Source: Sphingomonadales bacterium (GTDB taxonomy: Bacteria > Pseudomonadota > Alphaproteobacteria > Sphingomonadales > Sphingomonadaceae). Taken from it: 29,672 nt of DNA. The position numbers and the translations under genes were made by a program. Shown here piece by piece: positions 16,960 through 26,231 of the stretch. Location: assembly GCA_018971065.1 (NCBI GenBank), contig JAGWVC010000047.1, forward strand, positions 1-29,672, read 5' to 3'. The notes under the pieces were generated by a model. That model was not told where the DNA came from. It did no database searches and saw only the letters and a program-made list of their open reading frames with translations. Positions within the stretch are counted from its first letter, which is position 1. Every line of letters begins with the position of its first letter.

Positions 16960-17358
16960 ATGGAAGACGCGCGGCTCGAAACGGCAAGCCCGGCTGCGCC
17001 GCGATCCATCGAACGGACCACCGTCTGCGTTCGGGAACTGCCGCTCCTGGCCGACATCGGCATCAACCCCGATGAGATCGGGCGTCGCCAGCCGCTGGTC
17101 ATCACCATCGAGGTGACCCTGAAATCGTCGCGGATCGAAGCCATCGAACACACCGTCGATTACCGAAGCCTGGTCAGGGAAGCCGAGGAGCTTGCCAGGC
17201 TGCACATTCCGCTGATCGAAATCTTCGGCCGCAAGCTGGCCGAACGTTGCCTTGCCATGCCGCTCGTCGCATCCGCAGCGGTCAGGATCGACAAGCCATT
17301 TGCCATTACGCGCGGCCTGGCCAGTGTCGAAGTCGCGCTTGAGCATGATAACATGTGA
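16960..17358 (+). CDS. folB: Dihydroneopterin aldolase-family protein (FolB-like)
   Basis: This 132-residue protein matches the FolB/FolX tunnelling fold. Visible are LLADIGINPDEIGRRQPLVI (conserved Glu of the pterin pocket), HTVDYRSLVREAEELA, LIEIFGRKLAERCL with a conserved acidic position, and the C-terminal RIDKPFAITRGLASVEVALE with the family lysine. FolB splits dihydroneopterin to hydroxymethyl-dihydropterin and glycolaldehyde in folate synthesis. ATG 16960 is preceded by AGGAAA and fits the family length apart from a roughly 20-residue N-terminal extension; a longer start at 16867 is less likely. It sits alone, without folK or folP, divergent from folD, which suggests support of folate supply for the demethylation cluster. 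Confidence 0.8.
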   Translation: MEDARLETASPAAPRSIERTTVCVRELPLLADIGINPDEIGRRQPLVITIEVTLKSSRIEAIEHTVDYRSLVREAEELARLHIPLIEIFGRKLAERCLAMPLVASAAVRIDKPFAITRGLASVEVALEHDNM

Positions 17359-17393
17359 TTGACCCATGCCATCATGCTCAAGATTCTGTTGTC

Positions 17394-17439
17394 GTGCGAT
17401 TATTTGACAAAAACCGGTTCCCACTTTTTGTCATCGCAC
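17394..17439. terminator. Long imperfect hairpin between convergent genes
   Basis: Outer arms GTGCGAT (17394-17400) and ATCGCAC (17433-17439) and inner arms TGACAAAAA (17405-17413) and TTTTTGTCA (17425-17433) form a bulged stem of about 15 pairs with an 11-base loop (CCGGTTCCCAC). It stands in the gap between the ends of the FolB-like gene and the convergent permease gene. The A/T-rich inner arms make it a plausible two-way terminator. It may also be one copy of a dispersed hairpin repeat. Confidence 0.6.
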
Positions 17440-17478
17440 TCTAAGCCGCTGACACACCGCCGGGCGCGGCCCGGCCGC

Positions 17479-19104
17479 CTACCGCGCGAGGCTGGCCCCC
17501 AGCCACACCACCGCAACTGCGGCGGCCAGCGCAAAATAGGGTAGCAAGCCGGCCCTGGCGGTTACTTGCATCGGCTCGAACGGATCATCGGCGGTTCCTT
17601 CCGAAACCGGAAACCGGCCCTTGTCCTGCCAATAGTGCCGGAACGCGAAGACCGGGATGATCAGCAGCACCGCCAGCAAACCGTTGCGGAGCGTTCCGTT
17701 GCCCCAGACATCGGCCCCCGCGCCCATCCACGCCATGTTGACGAAGCCGAACGCGGCACCGGTGGCGAGCAGCCAGGTGGGGCAGCGATAAGGGCGTTTC
17801 CAGTCGCGCCGGTCGATCCGGTGAATCCAACCTGCCTGCAGGTTCAGGAAATTGAACACGAAATAGCAGACGTTCGAGATCATCAGCACGGCGAAGTAGT
17901 CGGACGCGAGCAACAGCACGAGGTTGAAGCCGAGATCGGTCCACATCGCCGCCGTGGGCGCGCCATGCGCGTTGACCCGCGACAGGTATCGCGGCAGCCA
18001 GCCGTCCATCGAGGCCTGATACAGCGTGCGCGAAGACCCCATCATCGAGGTCATCACGATCAACAGCAGCGCCAGCACCAGCATGACGATCAGCAGGTTG
18101 CCGATCACCGCGCCGCCGCCGACGATCCGCGCCAGCGCCCGCCCGACGCCGGAGCCGTCGTAGATCGTCGGATCGAGCATCCCGCCCAGCCCGAGCGAGG
18201 CCTGGAACGCCAGCGGCACCAGCGCGAAGATCGCGATGCACAGCAGCCCGGCGGCAAGGATCGCGCGGGCCGTGTCACGCGCGGGATCGCGGAACTCGCG
18301 CGTGTAGCAGACCGCCGTCTCGAACCCGTAGGTGGACCAGCCCGCGCCGAACATCGCCCCTGCCAGCAGGGTCAGCCCCGCCCCGTTCCAACTGCCGAAG
18401 CCGACCTGCCCCGCCGCATCGCGCACGATCGGCAGCAGCGGGAACAGGTTGGCGCGGGGCAGATCACCGGTCAGCAACGGCACCATCCCCACCAGCAGCA
18501 GCGGTGAAAGGCACACCAGCCCCAGCACTTTCTGGAAACCCGCCGCCCGCGCCGCGCCATGATGCTGCAAGGCGAAAGTCAGCAGCAGGAACCCGGTGGC
18601 GATCAGCGAGACGAGGTTGATGCGCAAGTGCAACCCGTCGCGCACGAAACCGAGATCGAGCAACTGGATCTGCCATTGCCGGATCGCCGCATCGGCGGGG
18701 AACAGGTTGACCATGACGTAGCCCGCCCCCAGCGAGGTGCCGAGCGCCAGCACCGGCGACCAGGCCAGCCAGTTGCACCACACCGAGATCGGCGCGATGA
18801 ACTTGCCGTAGGGAAGCCAGGCCGCCGCCCCGTAGACCGACGCGCCGCCCGACTTGTCGGGATAGAGCCCGGCGATTTCCGCATAGACGAACGACTGGGC
18901 GAAACCCATCAGGATCGAGGCGATCCAGACCACCCAACTGGGCTGCCCGATCACCGTGGCGATCCCGCCCATTGTCAGCAGCACCCCGGCCGGCACGCCG
19001 CTGGATGCCCAGAACGCGTCCTTCCAGTCCAGTTGTCGCCGCAGTCCGGCCGGGTTCGCCAGTTCTGCCGATTCCGGGCCGGGGGCAGGAGTCGTGTCGT
19101 TCAT
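17479..19104 (-). CDS. APC-superfamily amino acid/amine permease
   Basis: A 541-residue inner-membrane protein with about 12-14 hydrophobic segments and the APC-family look. The first helix region is FWASSGVPAGVLLTMGGIA, followed by FVYAEIAGLYPDKSGGASVY and the conserved central stretch AGWSTYGFETAVCYTREFRD. TM8-like SMMGSSRTLYQASMDGWLPR also resembles the family. It is the second gene of a minus-strand pair, 38 bases after the TonB-dependent receptor, with GGGGAGA before its ATG. Together they could import one solute across both membranes. The neighbourhood (betAB, demethylation genes) hints at choline, betaine or a related amino acid, but the usual carriers for these are BCCT or ABC systems, so the substrate is open. 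Confidence 0.82.
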   Translation of the reverse strand: MNDTTPAPGPESAELANPAGLRRQLDWKDAFWASSGVPAGVLLTMGGIATVIGQPSWVVWIASILMGFAQSFVYAEIAGLYPDKSGGASVYGAAAWLPYGKFIAPISVWCNWLAWSPVLALGTSLGAGYVMVNLFPADAAIRQWQIQLLDLGFVRDGLHLRINLVSLIATGFLLLTFALQHHGAARAAGFQKVLGLVCLSPLLLVGMVPLLTGDLPRANLFPLLPIVRDAAGQVGFGSWNGAGLTLLAGAMFGAGWSTYGFETAVCYTREFRDPARDTARAILAAGLLCIAIFALVPLAFQASLGLGGMLDPTIYDGSGVGRALARIVGGGAVIGNLLIVMLVLALLLIVMTSMMGSSRTLYQASMDGWLPRYLSRVNAHGAPTAAMWTDLGFNLVLLLASDYFAVLMISNVCYFVFNFLNLQAGWIHRIDRRDWKRPYRCPTWLLATGAAFGFVNMAWMGAGADVWGNGTLRNGLLAVLLIIPVFAFRHYWQDKGRFPVSEGTADDPFEPMQVTARAGLLPYFALAAAVAVVWLGASLAR

Positions 19105-19142
19105 CTGTGCCGTCTCCCCGCAGCGAGGCGCCGATCAGGGCT

Positions 19143-21581
19143 TCACTTGCCGAAGTTGTAGCGCAGCGAAACGCCCCAGGTCCGCGGCTTGGCATAGACC
19201 CCCAGCGTATCGCCCCAGTAGAGCGATCCGTCGAAGGCATAGACGCGGTAGGCCTTGTTGAAGAGGTTGTTCACGAACACCGACAGATCGATCCTGTTGT
19301 CGGCCGTGGTGAAACCGATCCGCCCGTTGGCGACGGCATAGCCCTTCTCGCGCTCCACCGGGGCGCACATCACGGTGAAGCACATCGAACTCTGGAACAG
19401 CGCGTCCCCCTGGATCGAGGCGATGCCGCCCGCGAGGCCGAATTCGTAGCGCGCCATCGCGCTGCCCGACAATTGCGGCGCCTGCGGCAGATCGTGGTTC
19501 ACCAGGGTGACGCCGTCAGGCAGGAGGACGTTCTTGACCTCGCTGTCCTGATAGGCCCCGGAAAGCTGCAACGTCAGGCCATGCAGGGGCCGGCTGGTGA
19601 AGTCCGCCTCGATCCCCTTGACCTTGGCCGGCAGGTTTCGAACCACCTGCGTGAAGCCGACCTGCACGAACGCCTGATAGTTCCTGTAGTCGTAGTAGAA
19701 CGCCGCGAGGTTGAAGGTGGTCCCCGGCGCCAGCGTCGATTTCAGGCCGATCTCGTAATCGTTGAGGGTCTCCGGCCGGTAAGCCAGATTGTTCAGGGTA
19801 TCGATCAACTGGGTCGGGAACGGCGTGCCGGTCGAGAACGTGAACCCGCCCGATTTCGAGCCACGGTTGTAGCTGGCATAGACCATCACGCCATCGACGG
19901 GCTTGTAGTCGATTTCGGCGCGGGCGGTCAGGCCGGAGAAGGTGGGGCGGGCGGCGGCCGGGGTGATGGTCACGCCCGAAGTCGCCGATCCGCCATAGGT
20001 CCAGCTTGCCGGGGTGTTGGTGCCGGTCAGGTCGGTGTAGGAAATGCCGCCCGGCCCGAAATGCATGGAAAGCGCATAGAGCGGCAGGGAGTGCGTCGCG
20101 GTGTAGTCGCCCACCTTGTGATCGTGCCAGTAACGCAAGCCGCCGATCAGCTTCAGTCTGTCGTTCAGCTTGTACTCGTCCTGCATGAACACCGCGAACG
20201 ATTCGGTCCGCTGCGTGAAGGCCACGCTGGGGTCATAGCCGTCGAACGGCGTGGCATATTTCGCCTTGTACTTGCCGTCGATGATCATCCCGAAGCCGCC
20301 GAAGGTCAGGAAATTGCGATCGGTCGACCGCGACAGGCGCAGTTCCTGCGAGACCTGGTTCACGCGGGCATCCTGGTAGAACACCGTGCCCGAAGCATAA
20401 CAGGTAAGGCTGGCGTTCGGCGCCGGGCAAGGCGCGCTGGCGGGCGGCGTGACGTTTTCGACGTAGGGGATTTCGGGCGGGCCATCGCCGCTTTCGATGT
20501 AGAACTTCTTGAGGTGCTGGTAATCGGTGATCGAGATCAGGTCGAACCCGCCAAGCTTCGCGTCGACGCGCAGGGTTGCGCCGAACATCTTGCGATCGAC
20601 ATACGCGGCGCCGGTCCCGGCCGTCGCCCACGGGCTGCCGCCCTGCGACGCCGCGATCGCGGGATTGAAGTAGCCGTTGCCCGCAGTGCCGGTCACGCCC
20701 CAATAGGCGCAGGAATCGGTCGTGGACATGAACTCGCCCTGGAACTGGGCATTGGGGCACGCCGGGCCATAGTTGTAGACACCCGCCTGCCGCTCCTTGT
20801 CGGCCTGCGAATAGCGCAGCGTCAGCTTGGCGGTGACGTCGCTGGATGGCTCGAACTGCAGGATGCCGCGCAAGGCCCAGTGGTTGTTCGCGCCGCGATC
20901 CTTCTGGCCCGGCGTGATGTTGTGGATATAGCCGTCATCGCGGTCGTAGATGCCGGAGATGCGCGCCTTCAGCGTGTCGCTCAGCCGGCCCGACAGCGCG
21001 CCTTCCAGCACGGTCTGGTTATAGCGGCCATACGTGGCCTTGACGAAGCCCTCGAGCCTGTCGGTGGGCTGGCTGGAGATGAACTCCACCGCGCCGCCGG
21101 TGGCATTGCGGCCGAACAGCGTGCCTTGCGGGCCGCGCAGCGCCTCGACCCGCGCCAGGTCGAACACCGGGAAGCTGGCCGTGGTGATCGAGCTGGCGTA
21201 GGAATCGTCCTGGTAGACCGCGACCGGCGGCTCCTGCTGGTCGCCATAGTCGTTCTGCGAAACGCCGCGCATGTTGAACACGACCTGCGACGACGAATAG
21301 GCGTTGTATTTCAGGTTCGGGATGGCGGCGCTGAGGTCGGTCGCGTTGTTGATGGTGCGATGCGCCAGCTCGTCCTTGCCGAGCACCGAAATCGCGATGC
21401 CCACATCCTGCACCTTCTGCTCGCGCTTCTGGGCGGTGACGATGATGTCGAACGTCTCCGCCCCGGCTGGCGCCGTCTGCGCCAGCGCCGGACTGCCGGC
21501 CAGGCTGGCGGCCGTAATGCCGATGACAATGCTGGTGCGCGTCAGCAAGGCGCGCTTCAGGGGCGGGAAACGACTGGCCAT
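19143..21581 (-). CDS. TonB-dependent receptor
   Basis: This 812-residue outer-membrane receptor has a signal peptide (about 1-34, ending SPALAQ) and a TonB-box-like ETFDIIVTAQKREQKVQDVG. The plug carries VARVEALRGPQ-type motifs (here LARVEALRGPQGTLFGRNAT), and the large barrel ends WGVSLRYNFGK. The motif set is that of the sphingomonad TonB receptors linked to diverse organic substrates rather than siderophores only. ATG 21581 is preceded by GGGAGGTAATC. It heads a two-gene unit with the APC permease and is divergent from the BetI-BetB gene. A BetI-like half site lies 82 bases before its start. The ligand is not evident from sequence. Confidence 0.9.
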   Translation of the reverse strand: MASRFPPLKRALLTRTSIVIGITAASLAGSPALAQTAPAGAETFDIIVTAQKREQKVQDVGIAISVLGKDELAHRTINNATDLSAAIPNLKYNAYSSSQVVFNMRGVSQNDYGDQQEPPVAVYQDDSYASSITTASFPVFDLARVEALRGPQGTLFGRNATGGAVEFISSQPTDRLEGFVKATYGRYNQTVLEGALSGRLSDTLKARISGIYDRDDGYIHNITPGQKDRGANNHWALRGILQFEPSSDVTAKLTLRYSQADKERQAGVYNYGPACPNAQFQGEFMSTTDSCAYWGVTGTAGNGYFNPAIAASQGGSPWATAGTGAAYVDRKMFGATLRVDAKLGGFDLISITDYQHLKKFYIESGDGPPEIPYVENVTPPASAPCPAPNASLTCYASGTVFYQDARVNQVSQELRLSRSTDRNFLTFGGFGMIIDGKYKAKYATPFDGYDPSVAFTQRTESFAVFMQDEYKLNDRLKLIGGLRYWHDHKVGDYTATHSLPLYALSMHFGPGGISYTDLTGTNTPASWTYGGSATSGVTITPAAARPTFSGLTARAEIDYKPVDGVMVYASYNRGSKSGGFTFSTGTPFPTQLIDTLNNLAYRPETLNDYEIGLKSTLAPGTTFNLAAFYYDYRNYQAFVQVGFTQVVRNLPAKVKGIEADFTSRPLHGLTLQLSGAYQDSEVKNVLLPDGVTLVNHDLPQAPQLSGSAMARYEFGLAGGIASIQGDALFQSSMCFTVMCAPVEREKGYAVANGRIGFTTADNRIDLSVFVNNLFNKAYRVYAFDGSLYWGDTLGVYAKPRTWGVSLRYNFGK

Positions 21582-21940
21582 GATTACCTCCCTGCCGAGG
21601 GCGGTCCACTGCGTTCGCTGCCGCTGGATTGCCGCCGATCAACTCAAGGGGATGATGTGCCATATTGAACAAGCGCGCAAGAGAGCGGAAACCCGACCGG
21701 CAACATCGGAATCCGTCCGGATTTTGCCCGCACCGGCTGATGATTCGTCGCCGGCATGGCAGAAATCTCACGAAAATCGGTATTTTACCCGGAACGAGGC
21801 GCGATCGAAATATCGGGTAATATCTAGCATAAGATACGCCGATTGATGCTGTTCGCGCCCCTTTGAGTCGTGGTATCGCCGGTCGAACACGGTTATTGAT
21901 GTCTTGTTCAATACGGGTTCAATACGGAGGGAATGCCAGG
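21582..21940. promoter_or_regulatory. Divergent control region between the TonB receptor and betI-betB (359 bases)
   Basis: No gene is seen here; the region is locally AT-rich around 21770-21850. It holds an exact 11-base inverted pair, TATTGAACAAG (21663-21673) near the receptor side and CTTGTTCAATA (21903-21913) near the betI side. An interrupted dyad ATTGA (21895-21899)/TCAAT (21908-21912) and a tandem copy of TTCAATACGG (21907-21916 and 21918-21927) overlap the latter. BetI operators known from other bacteria contain ATTGAAC-type arms, so these are candidate BetI sites. Confidence 0.5.
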
Positions 21941-23956
21941 ATGCGTCGGCGCGAACCGGAAGATCGCCGTGTCCAGTTGCTTGCCGCGGGGCTCGCGGCA
22001 CTGGCCGACACCGGCCTTGAGGCCTTCACCATCGCCGAGGTCGCCCGCCGCGCGAAAGTCTCGCGGGCGTTGGTGGTCCATTATTTCGGCGATCGCGAAA
22101 AGCTGATCGAGGCGGTCTTCCGGCAACTGGTCGAACGCGTGACCTCGCGCCCGATGAAGGCGCTCGCCTGTGGCGAGGACCCGGGCGATCGCCTGCGCGC
22201 CTTCGTCATGGCGCACCTCAACCCCAGCGAGCTGACGTCCGAAGCCTCGCGCGCGTGGCTCTCGTTCTGGGGGCTGGCGCTCTACACTCCGGCGCTGGCC
22301 CGCCTGCAGCGCGTGCATCAGGAACGGATGATCTCCAACCTCAAGCACGAATTGCGCGCCCTGGTCATCCCCGGCGCGGTCAACCGCATCGCCGAGACCA
22401 TCGGCGCGCTGATCGACGGGTTCTGGCTGCGCGCGGCGCTGGCCAGTGCGTGGAAGCCCGATGCCGAGATTCCGGTGGACTGGATCTTCGAGGCGATCGA
22501 GCGCGATCTCGCCGCGGCCCGCCTGCCCGAGCCCGGCGCCCGGCTGCCGGCGACATCGTTCGATACCGTCAACCCCGCGACCGGCGAGGTTCTCGCGACG
22601 ATCCGGATCGACGGCAAGGCCGAGGTGGACAAGGCGGTGGCACGCGCCGCCGAAGCGCAGAAGCAATGGGCGCGCACCTCGGGGGTGGAGCGCGGCCGCA
22701 TTCTCAACCGCGCCGCGCAGTTGCTGGTGGAGCGCAACGACACGCTCGCCCGGCTCGAAGCGCGCGACACCGGCAAGCCGATCCAGGAGACCATCGCGGT
22801 CGATGTGCTCTCGGGCGCCGACTGCATCGAATACTTCGCCGGGCTGGCCCGCACCATCGCCGGCGAGCATCACGATCTCGGCTCGGCCGCCTTCGGCTAC
22901 ACCCGGCGCGAGCCGCTGGGCGTGGTCGCCGGGATCGGCGCATGGAACTATCCCCTCCAGATCGCCTGCTGGAAAAGCGCCCCCGCGCTCGCCTGCGGCA
23001 ATGCGATGCTGTTCAAGCCCGCCGAGCTGACCCCGCTCACCGCGATCGAGCTGGAAAAGATCTATCGGCAAGCCGGCCTGCCCGACGGCCTGTTCCAGGT
23101 GGTGCAGGGCATGGCCGAAACCGGCCGCCTGCTCAGCCGCCATCCCGGCATCGCCAAGGTCTCGCTCACCGGCGAGGTCGGCACCGGCAAGCGGGTGATG
23201 GCCGATGCCGCCGCCACGCTCAAGCTGGTCACGCTCGAACTGGGCGGCAAATCGGCGCTGATCGTGTTCGAGGATGCCGATCTTGACGAAGCGGTTTCCG
23301 GCGCGCTGCTCGCCAATTTCTATTCCGCCGGCGAGGTCTGCACCAACGGCACCCGCGTCTTCGTCCATCGCGCGGTGCGCGAGGCGTTCCTGGCAAGGCT
23401 CAAGGCCCGGACCGAAGCGATCACGGTGGGCGATCCGCTCGATCCCGCCACCCAGATGGGGGCGCTGATTTCCAGGCCGCACATGGAAAAGGTGCTCGAC
23501 TATATCGAGCTGGGCATCCGGCAGGGGGCAACCCTGCTCACCGGCGGCAGGCAGGCGAAAGCCGGCAATCTGGCGCGCGGATCGTTCGTGGAGCCGACGA
23601 TCTTCGTCGATTGCCGCGACGACATGGCCATCGTGCGCGAGGAAATCTTCGGCCCGGTGATGACGGTGCTGGACTTCGACGACGAGACCGAGGTGGTCAC
23701 CCGCGCCAATGCCACCGACTTCGGCCTGGCCGCCGGCATTTTCACGCGCGACCTGGCCCGCGCACACCGCGTCATCGCCGCGCTCGATGCCGGAACCTGC
23801 TGGATCAACACCTACAACATCACCCCGATCGAGCTGCCCTTCGGCGGCAACAAGCAATCGGGCATCGGTCGCGAGAACGGCAAGGCGGCGATTGAGCACT
23901 TCACCCAGTTGAAGAGCGTCTACGTGGCGATGGAGCCGATCGATGCCCCTTACTGA
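21941..23956 (+). CDS. betI-betB: Fused BetI-type TetR repressor + betaine aldehyde dehydrogenase
   Basis: One uninterrupted frame encodes 671 residues. Residues 1 to about 195 are a BetI-like TetR regulator: HTH in [20 protein letters not shown], then [20 protein letters not shown] and the BetI tail [13 protein letters not shown] in the form [17 protein letters not shown]. After a short linker ([11 protein letters not shown]), residues about 206-671 are betaine aldehyde dehydrogenase. This part opens with [15 protein letters not shown] and continues with [20 protein letters not shown], general-base Glu433 in LELGGKSA, Cys467 in [12 protein letters not shown], and [17 protein letters not shown]. 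Catalytic residues are kept, with the usual 34-residue Glu-Cys spacing. About 20-25 residues of the normal ALDH N-terminus, including its first strand, are missing at the joint. The start ATG 21941 has GGAGG at 21926-21930. No good internal start is seen; GTG 22475 is in frame but lacks a ribosome-binding site. The stop overlaps betA by 14 bases. The enzyme part oxidises betaine aldehyde to glycine betaine. Confidence 0.88.
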   Translation: MRRREPEDRRVQLLAAGLAALADTGLEAFTIAEVARRAKVSRALVVHYFGDREKLIEAVFRQLVERVTSRPMKALACGEDPGDRLRAFVMAHLNPSELTSEASRAWLSFWGLALYTPALARLQRVHQERMISNLKHELRALVIPGAVNRIAETIGALIDGFWLRAALASAWKPDAEIPVDWIFEAIERDLAAARLPEPGARLPATSFDTVNPATGEVLATIRIDGKAEVDKAVARAAEAQKQWARTSGVERGRILNRAAQLLVERNDTLARLEARDTGKPIQETIAVDVLSGADCIEYFAGLARTIAGEHHDLGSAAFGYTRREPLGVVAGIGAWNYPLQIACWKSAPALACGNAMLFKPAELTPLTAIELEKIYRQAGLPDGLFQVVQGMAETGRLLSRHPGIAKVSLTGEVGTGKRVMADAAATLKLVTLELGGKSALIVFEDADLDEAVSGALLANFYSAGEVCTNGTRVFVHRAVREAFLARLKARTEAITVGDPLDPATQMGALISRPHMEKVLDYIELGIRQGATLLTGGRQAKAGNLARGSFVEPTIFVDCRDDMAIVREEIFGPVMTVLDFDDETEVVTRANATDFGLAAGIFTRDLARAHRVIAALDAGTCWINTYNITPIELPFGGNKQSGIGRENGKAAIEHFTQLKSVYVAMEPIDAPY

Positions 23957-25610
23957 CACTTTCGACTTCATCATCGTCGGGGCCGGCTCGGCCGGCTGCG
24001 TGATGGCCGACCGGCTGAGCGCCGACGGCACGAACAAGGTGCTGCTTCTGGAGGCGGGCGGATCGGATCGCTCGATCTTCATCCAGATGCCCGCCGCGCT
24101 TGCCTATCCGATGAACACGAAGCGGTGGAACTGGGGCTATCATTCCGAACCCGAGCCGCACCTCAACAACCGGCGCCTGCATTGTCCGCGCGGGCTGGGG
24201 CTGGGCGGATCGTCGTCGATCAACGGCCTGGTCTATGTCCGGGGCAACCCGCTCGATTTCGAGCGCTGGCGCGACGAGGAAGGCGCGGACGGCTGGGGCT
24301 ATGCCGATGTCCTGCCCTATTTCAAACGTGCCGAAAGCCGGACCGAAGGCGGCGACGAATACCGTGGTGCCGACGGGCCGCTGTCAACCGGCTATGGAAC
24401 CCTCGCCAACCCGCTGAACCACGCCTGGCTCCAGGCCGCGCGCGAGGCCGGGTACAGCCTTACCGACGACTACAACGGCTTCCGCCAGGAAGGCTTCGGC
24501 CGGATGGATATGACCGTGCGCAAGGGCACGCGCTGTTCGTCGGCGAAAGCCTATCTGTACGGCGCCCGCAAGCGGCCCAATCTCACGGTGATCCAGCACG
24601 CGCTGGCGCGCCGCATCGTGTTCGAAGGCCGGCGCGCGGTCGGAATCGAATACGAACGGGGTGGCCGCACCCACACCGTGCGCGCCGCGCGCGAGGTGGT
24701 GCTGTCGGGCGGCTCGATCAACTCGGTGCAGTTGCTCAAGCTGTCCGGAATCGGCCCTGCCGACGAATTGAAGCGCGTGGGGATCGAGGTGCTGGCCGAC
24801 CGTCCGGGCGTAGGGGCGAACCTGCAGGACCACCTCGAATTCTATTTCCAGATGGCCTGTACGCAGCCCGTCACGCTCTACGGCCAGGCCAACCTGCTGG
24901 GCAAGGCACTGGTCGGCGCGCGCTGGCTGCTGTTCCGCAACGGCATCGGCGCGTCGAACCAGTTCGAAACCTGCGGCTTCATCCGCAGCCGGGCCGGCAT
25001 CCGCCATCCCGACATCCAGTATCACTTCTTCCCGATGGCCATCAATTACGACGGCTCCTCGCTTGCCACCGAACACGGCTTCCAGGCGCATGTCGGGCCG
25101 ATGCGTTCCAAGAGCCGGGGCACCGTCACCCTGCGCAGCGCCGACCCGCGCGAACATCCCCACATCCTGTTCAATTACATGAGCCATCCGGATGACTGGG
25201 CCGAGATGCGCGCCTGCGTTCGGCTGACCCGCGAGATTTTCCAGCAACCCGCGTTCGCGCCGTGGCGCGGGCGCGAAATCCAGCCGGGGGCCGACTGCAC
25301 CAGCGACGAGCAGATCGACGCCTTCATCGCCGGCGCGGTGGAAAGCGCGCTACACCCCTCCTGCACCTGCAAGATGGGATCGATCACCGACCCGATGGCG
25401 GTGGTTGACCCGGAACTGAAGGTCATCGGCGTGGAAAGCCTGCGGGTGGTCGACAGTTCGGTGATGCCCTCGATCACGACAGGCAATCTCAACGCGCCCA
25501 CGATCATGATTGGCGAAAAGGGTGCGGACCACATCCTGGGCAAAGGCTTGTTGCCCCGATCCAACGCACCGTTCCATGTCGCGAAGGAGTGGGAGACCCG
25601 CCAGCGTTAG
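23943..25610 (+). CDS. betA: Choline dehydrogenase (GMC oxidoreductase)
   Basis: This 555-residue flavoprotein oxidises choline to betaine aldehyde. The FAD fold opens with [22 protein letters not shown] signature 1 is [20 protein letters not shown] and signature 2 is [19 protein letters not shown]. The active-site His about 471 is in [11 protein letters not shown] and Asn about 517 is in TTGNLNAPT. BetA proteins carry the same HPSCTCKMG motif and length. ATG 23943 overlaps the end of the BetI-BetB gene by 14 bases, so the two are translationally coupled in an operon under the candidate BetI operator. Close relatives include other alcohol dehydrogenases, but the context makes choline the best substrate. 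Confidence 0.93.
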   Translation: MPLTDTFDFIIVGAGSAGCVMADRLSADGTNKVLLLEAGGSDRSIFIQMPAALAYPMNTKRWNWGYHSEPEPHLNNRRLHCPRGLGLGGSSSINGLVYVRGNPLDFERWRDEEGADGWGYADVLPYFKRAESRTEGGDEYRGADGPLSTGYGTLANPLNHAWLQAAREAGYSLTDDYNGFRQEGFGRMDMTVRKGTRCSSAKAYLYGARKRPNLTVIQHALARRIVFEGRRAVGIEYERGGRTHTVRAAREVVLSGGSINSVQLLKLSGIGPADELKRVGIEVLADRPGVGANLQDHLEFYFQMACTQPVTLYGQANLLGKALVGARWLLFRNGIGASNQFETCGFIRSRAGIRHPDIQYHFFPMAINYDGSSLATEHGFQAHVGPMRSKSRGTVTLRSADPREHPHILFNYMSHPDDWAEMRACVRLTREIFQQPAFAPWRGREIQPGADCTSDEQIDAFIAGAVESALHPSCTCKMGSITDPMAVVDPELKVIGVESLRVVDSSVMPSITTGNLNAPTIMIGEKGADHILGKGLLPRSNAPFHVAKEWETRQR

Positions 25611-25963
25611 CTGTTCGGTTTCGATTCTTCACCGGGGCCTGCGGCTGTGACTGGTCGTGCGACACGACGGATTGCGAACGTGGCGATCAGGCAGCTTGCA
25701 ACACTTCGGCAACATGCTCCGGCTCAGCTTCAATCGGCTTGAGGTATTTGAAGCGGCAGGCGTTTTGACTGAACTGCCGCTCAGCGTAGGGCCTCCACGC
25801 GGTAGCCACTGTCAAAACCCAGATTTCCAGCCAACGGCAGACAGTCGTGCAAAACGGCCATTAATGACGGCGCCCAACGCCCCACGCACAGTCCAAAACC
25901 GTCCGATAAGCCGTGCGAATGACCCCAAGCCCTCAAGCGAAGGCCAATCAACTGCTATCTATG
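25611..25963. other. Gene-poor stretch after betA, probably containing gene debris
   Basis: No complete gene is supported in these roughly 350 bases. On the minus strand a frame is open from 25860 to a stop at 25687-25689, and its end reads CRFKYLKPIEAEPEHVAEV. It has protein-like composition but no start or recognised family, so it could be the tail of a lost gene. A small perfect hairpin TCGTG-CGA-CACGA lies at 25655-25667. The plus frame from 25657 has no recognisable content. Confidence 0.3.
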
Positions 25964-25984
25964 GTAAAAATGGTAGCGGAGGAG
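25964..25984. repeat. Left attachment-site-like copy of the tRNA-Met 3' end
   Basis: These 21 bases match 28476-28496 at 19 positions, including an unbroken 15-base core ATGGTAGCGGAGGAG. The core is the antisense of the tRNA-Met 3' end (acceptor strand, discriminator and CCA). Both copies are direct repeats. Such a duplication of a tRNA 3' end is the mark left by an integrative element. Confidence 0.7.
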
Positions 25985-26231
25985 CGTTTTGTTCAACACT
26001 TGAAATTTGACCTGCCGTACACCAAGCCCCTGCGGACATCATACAGATCGTGTACGACCTCACGAACGGGGTTCTCGTTTTTATAGGGTCAACCGGCTCA
26101 TGCGTCGTCGCCGTAAAGCGTGCGCCAAGCGACCTCGACGTCGGTCTTCGTGCGCTTGGGTGGCGCCTTGGGTCAAGCGGGTGATTCTTACTTTCAAGTT
26201 TTAGGCGTTGTGAACCCGTATTCTTGCATGA

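Noticed and set aside
18972..21668. 898-codon plus-strand frame opposite the TonB receptor
   Set aside because: Antisense shadow of a protein with clear plug and barrel motifs.
21908..24082. 724-codon minus-strand frame opposite betI-betB
   Set aside because: Antisense shadow; the plus strand encodes catalytic ALDH motifs.
25657..26010. 117-codon plus frame between betA and the island
   Set aside because: No ribosome-binding site, no recognisable family, and it runs across the attachment-like repeat; not supported as a gene.
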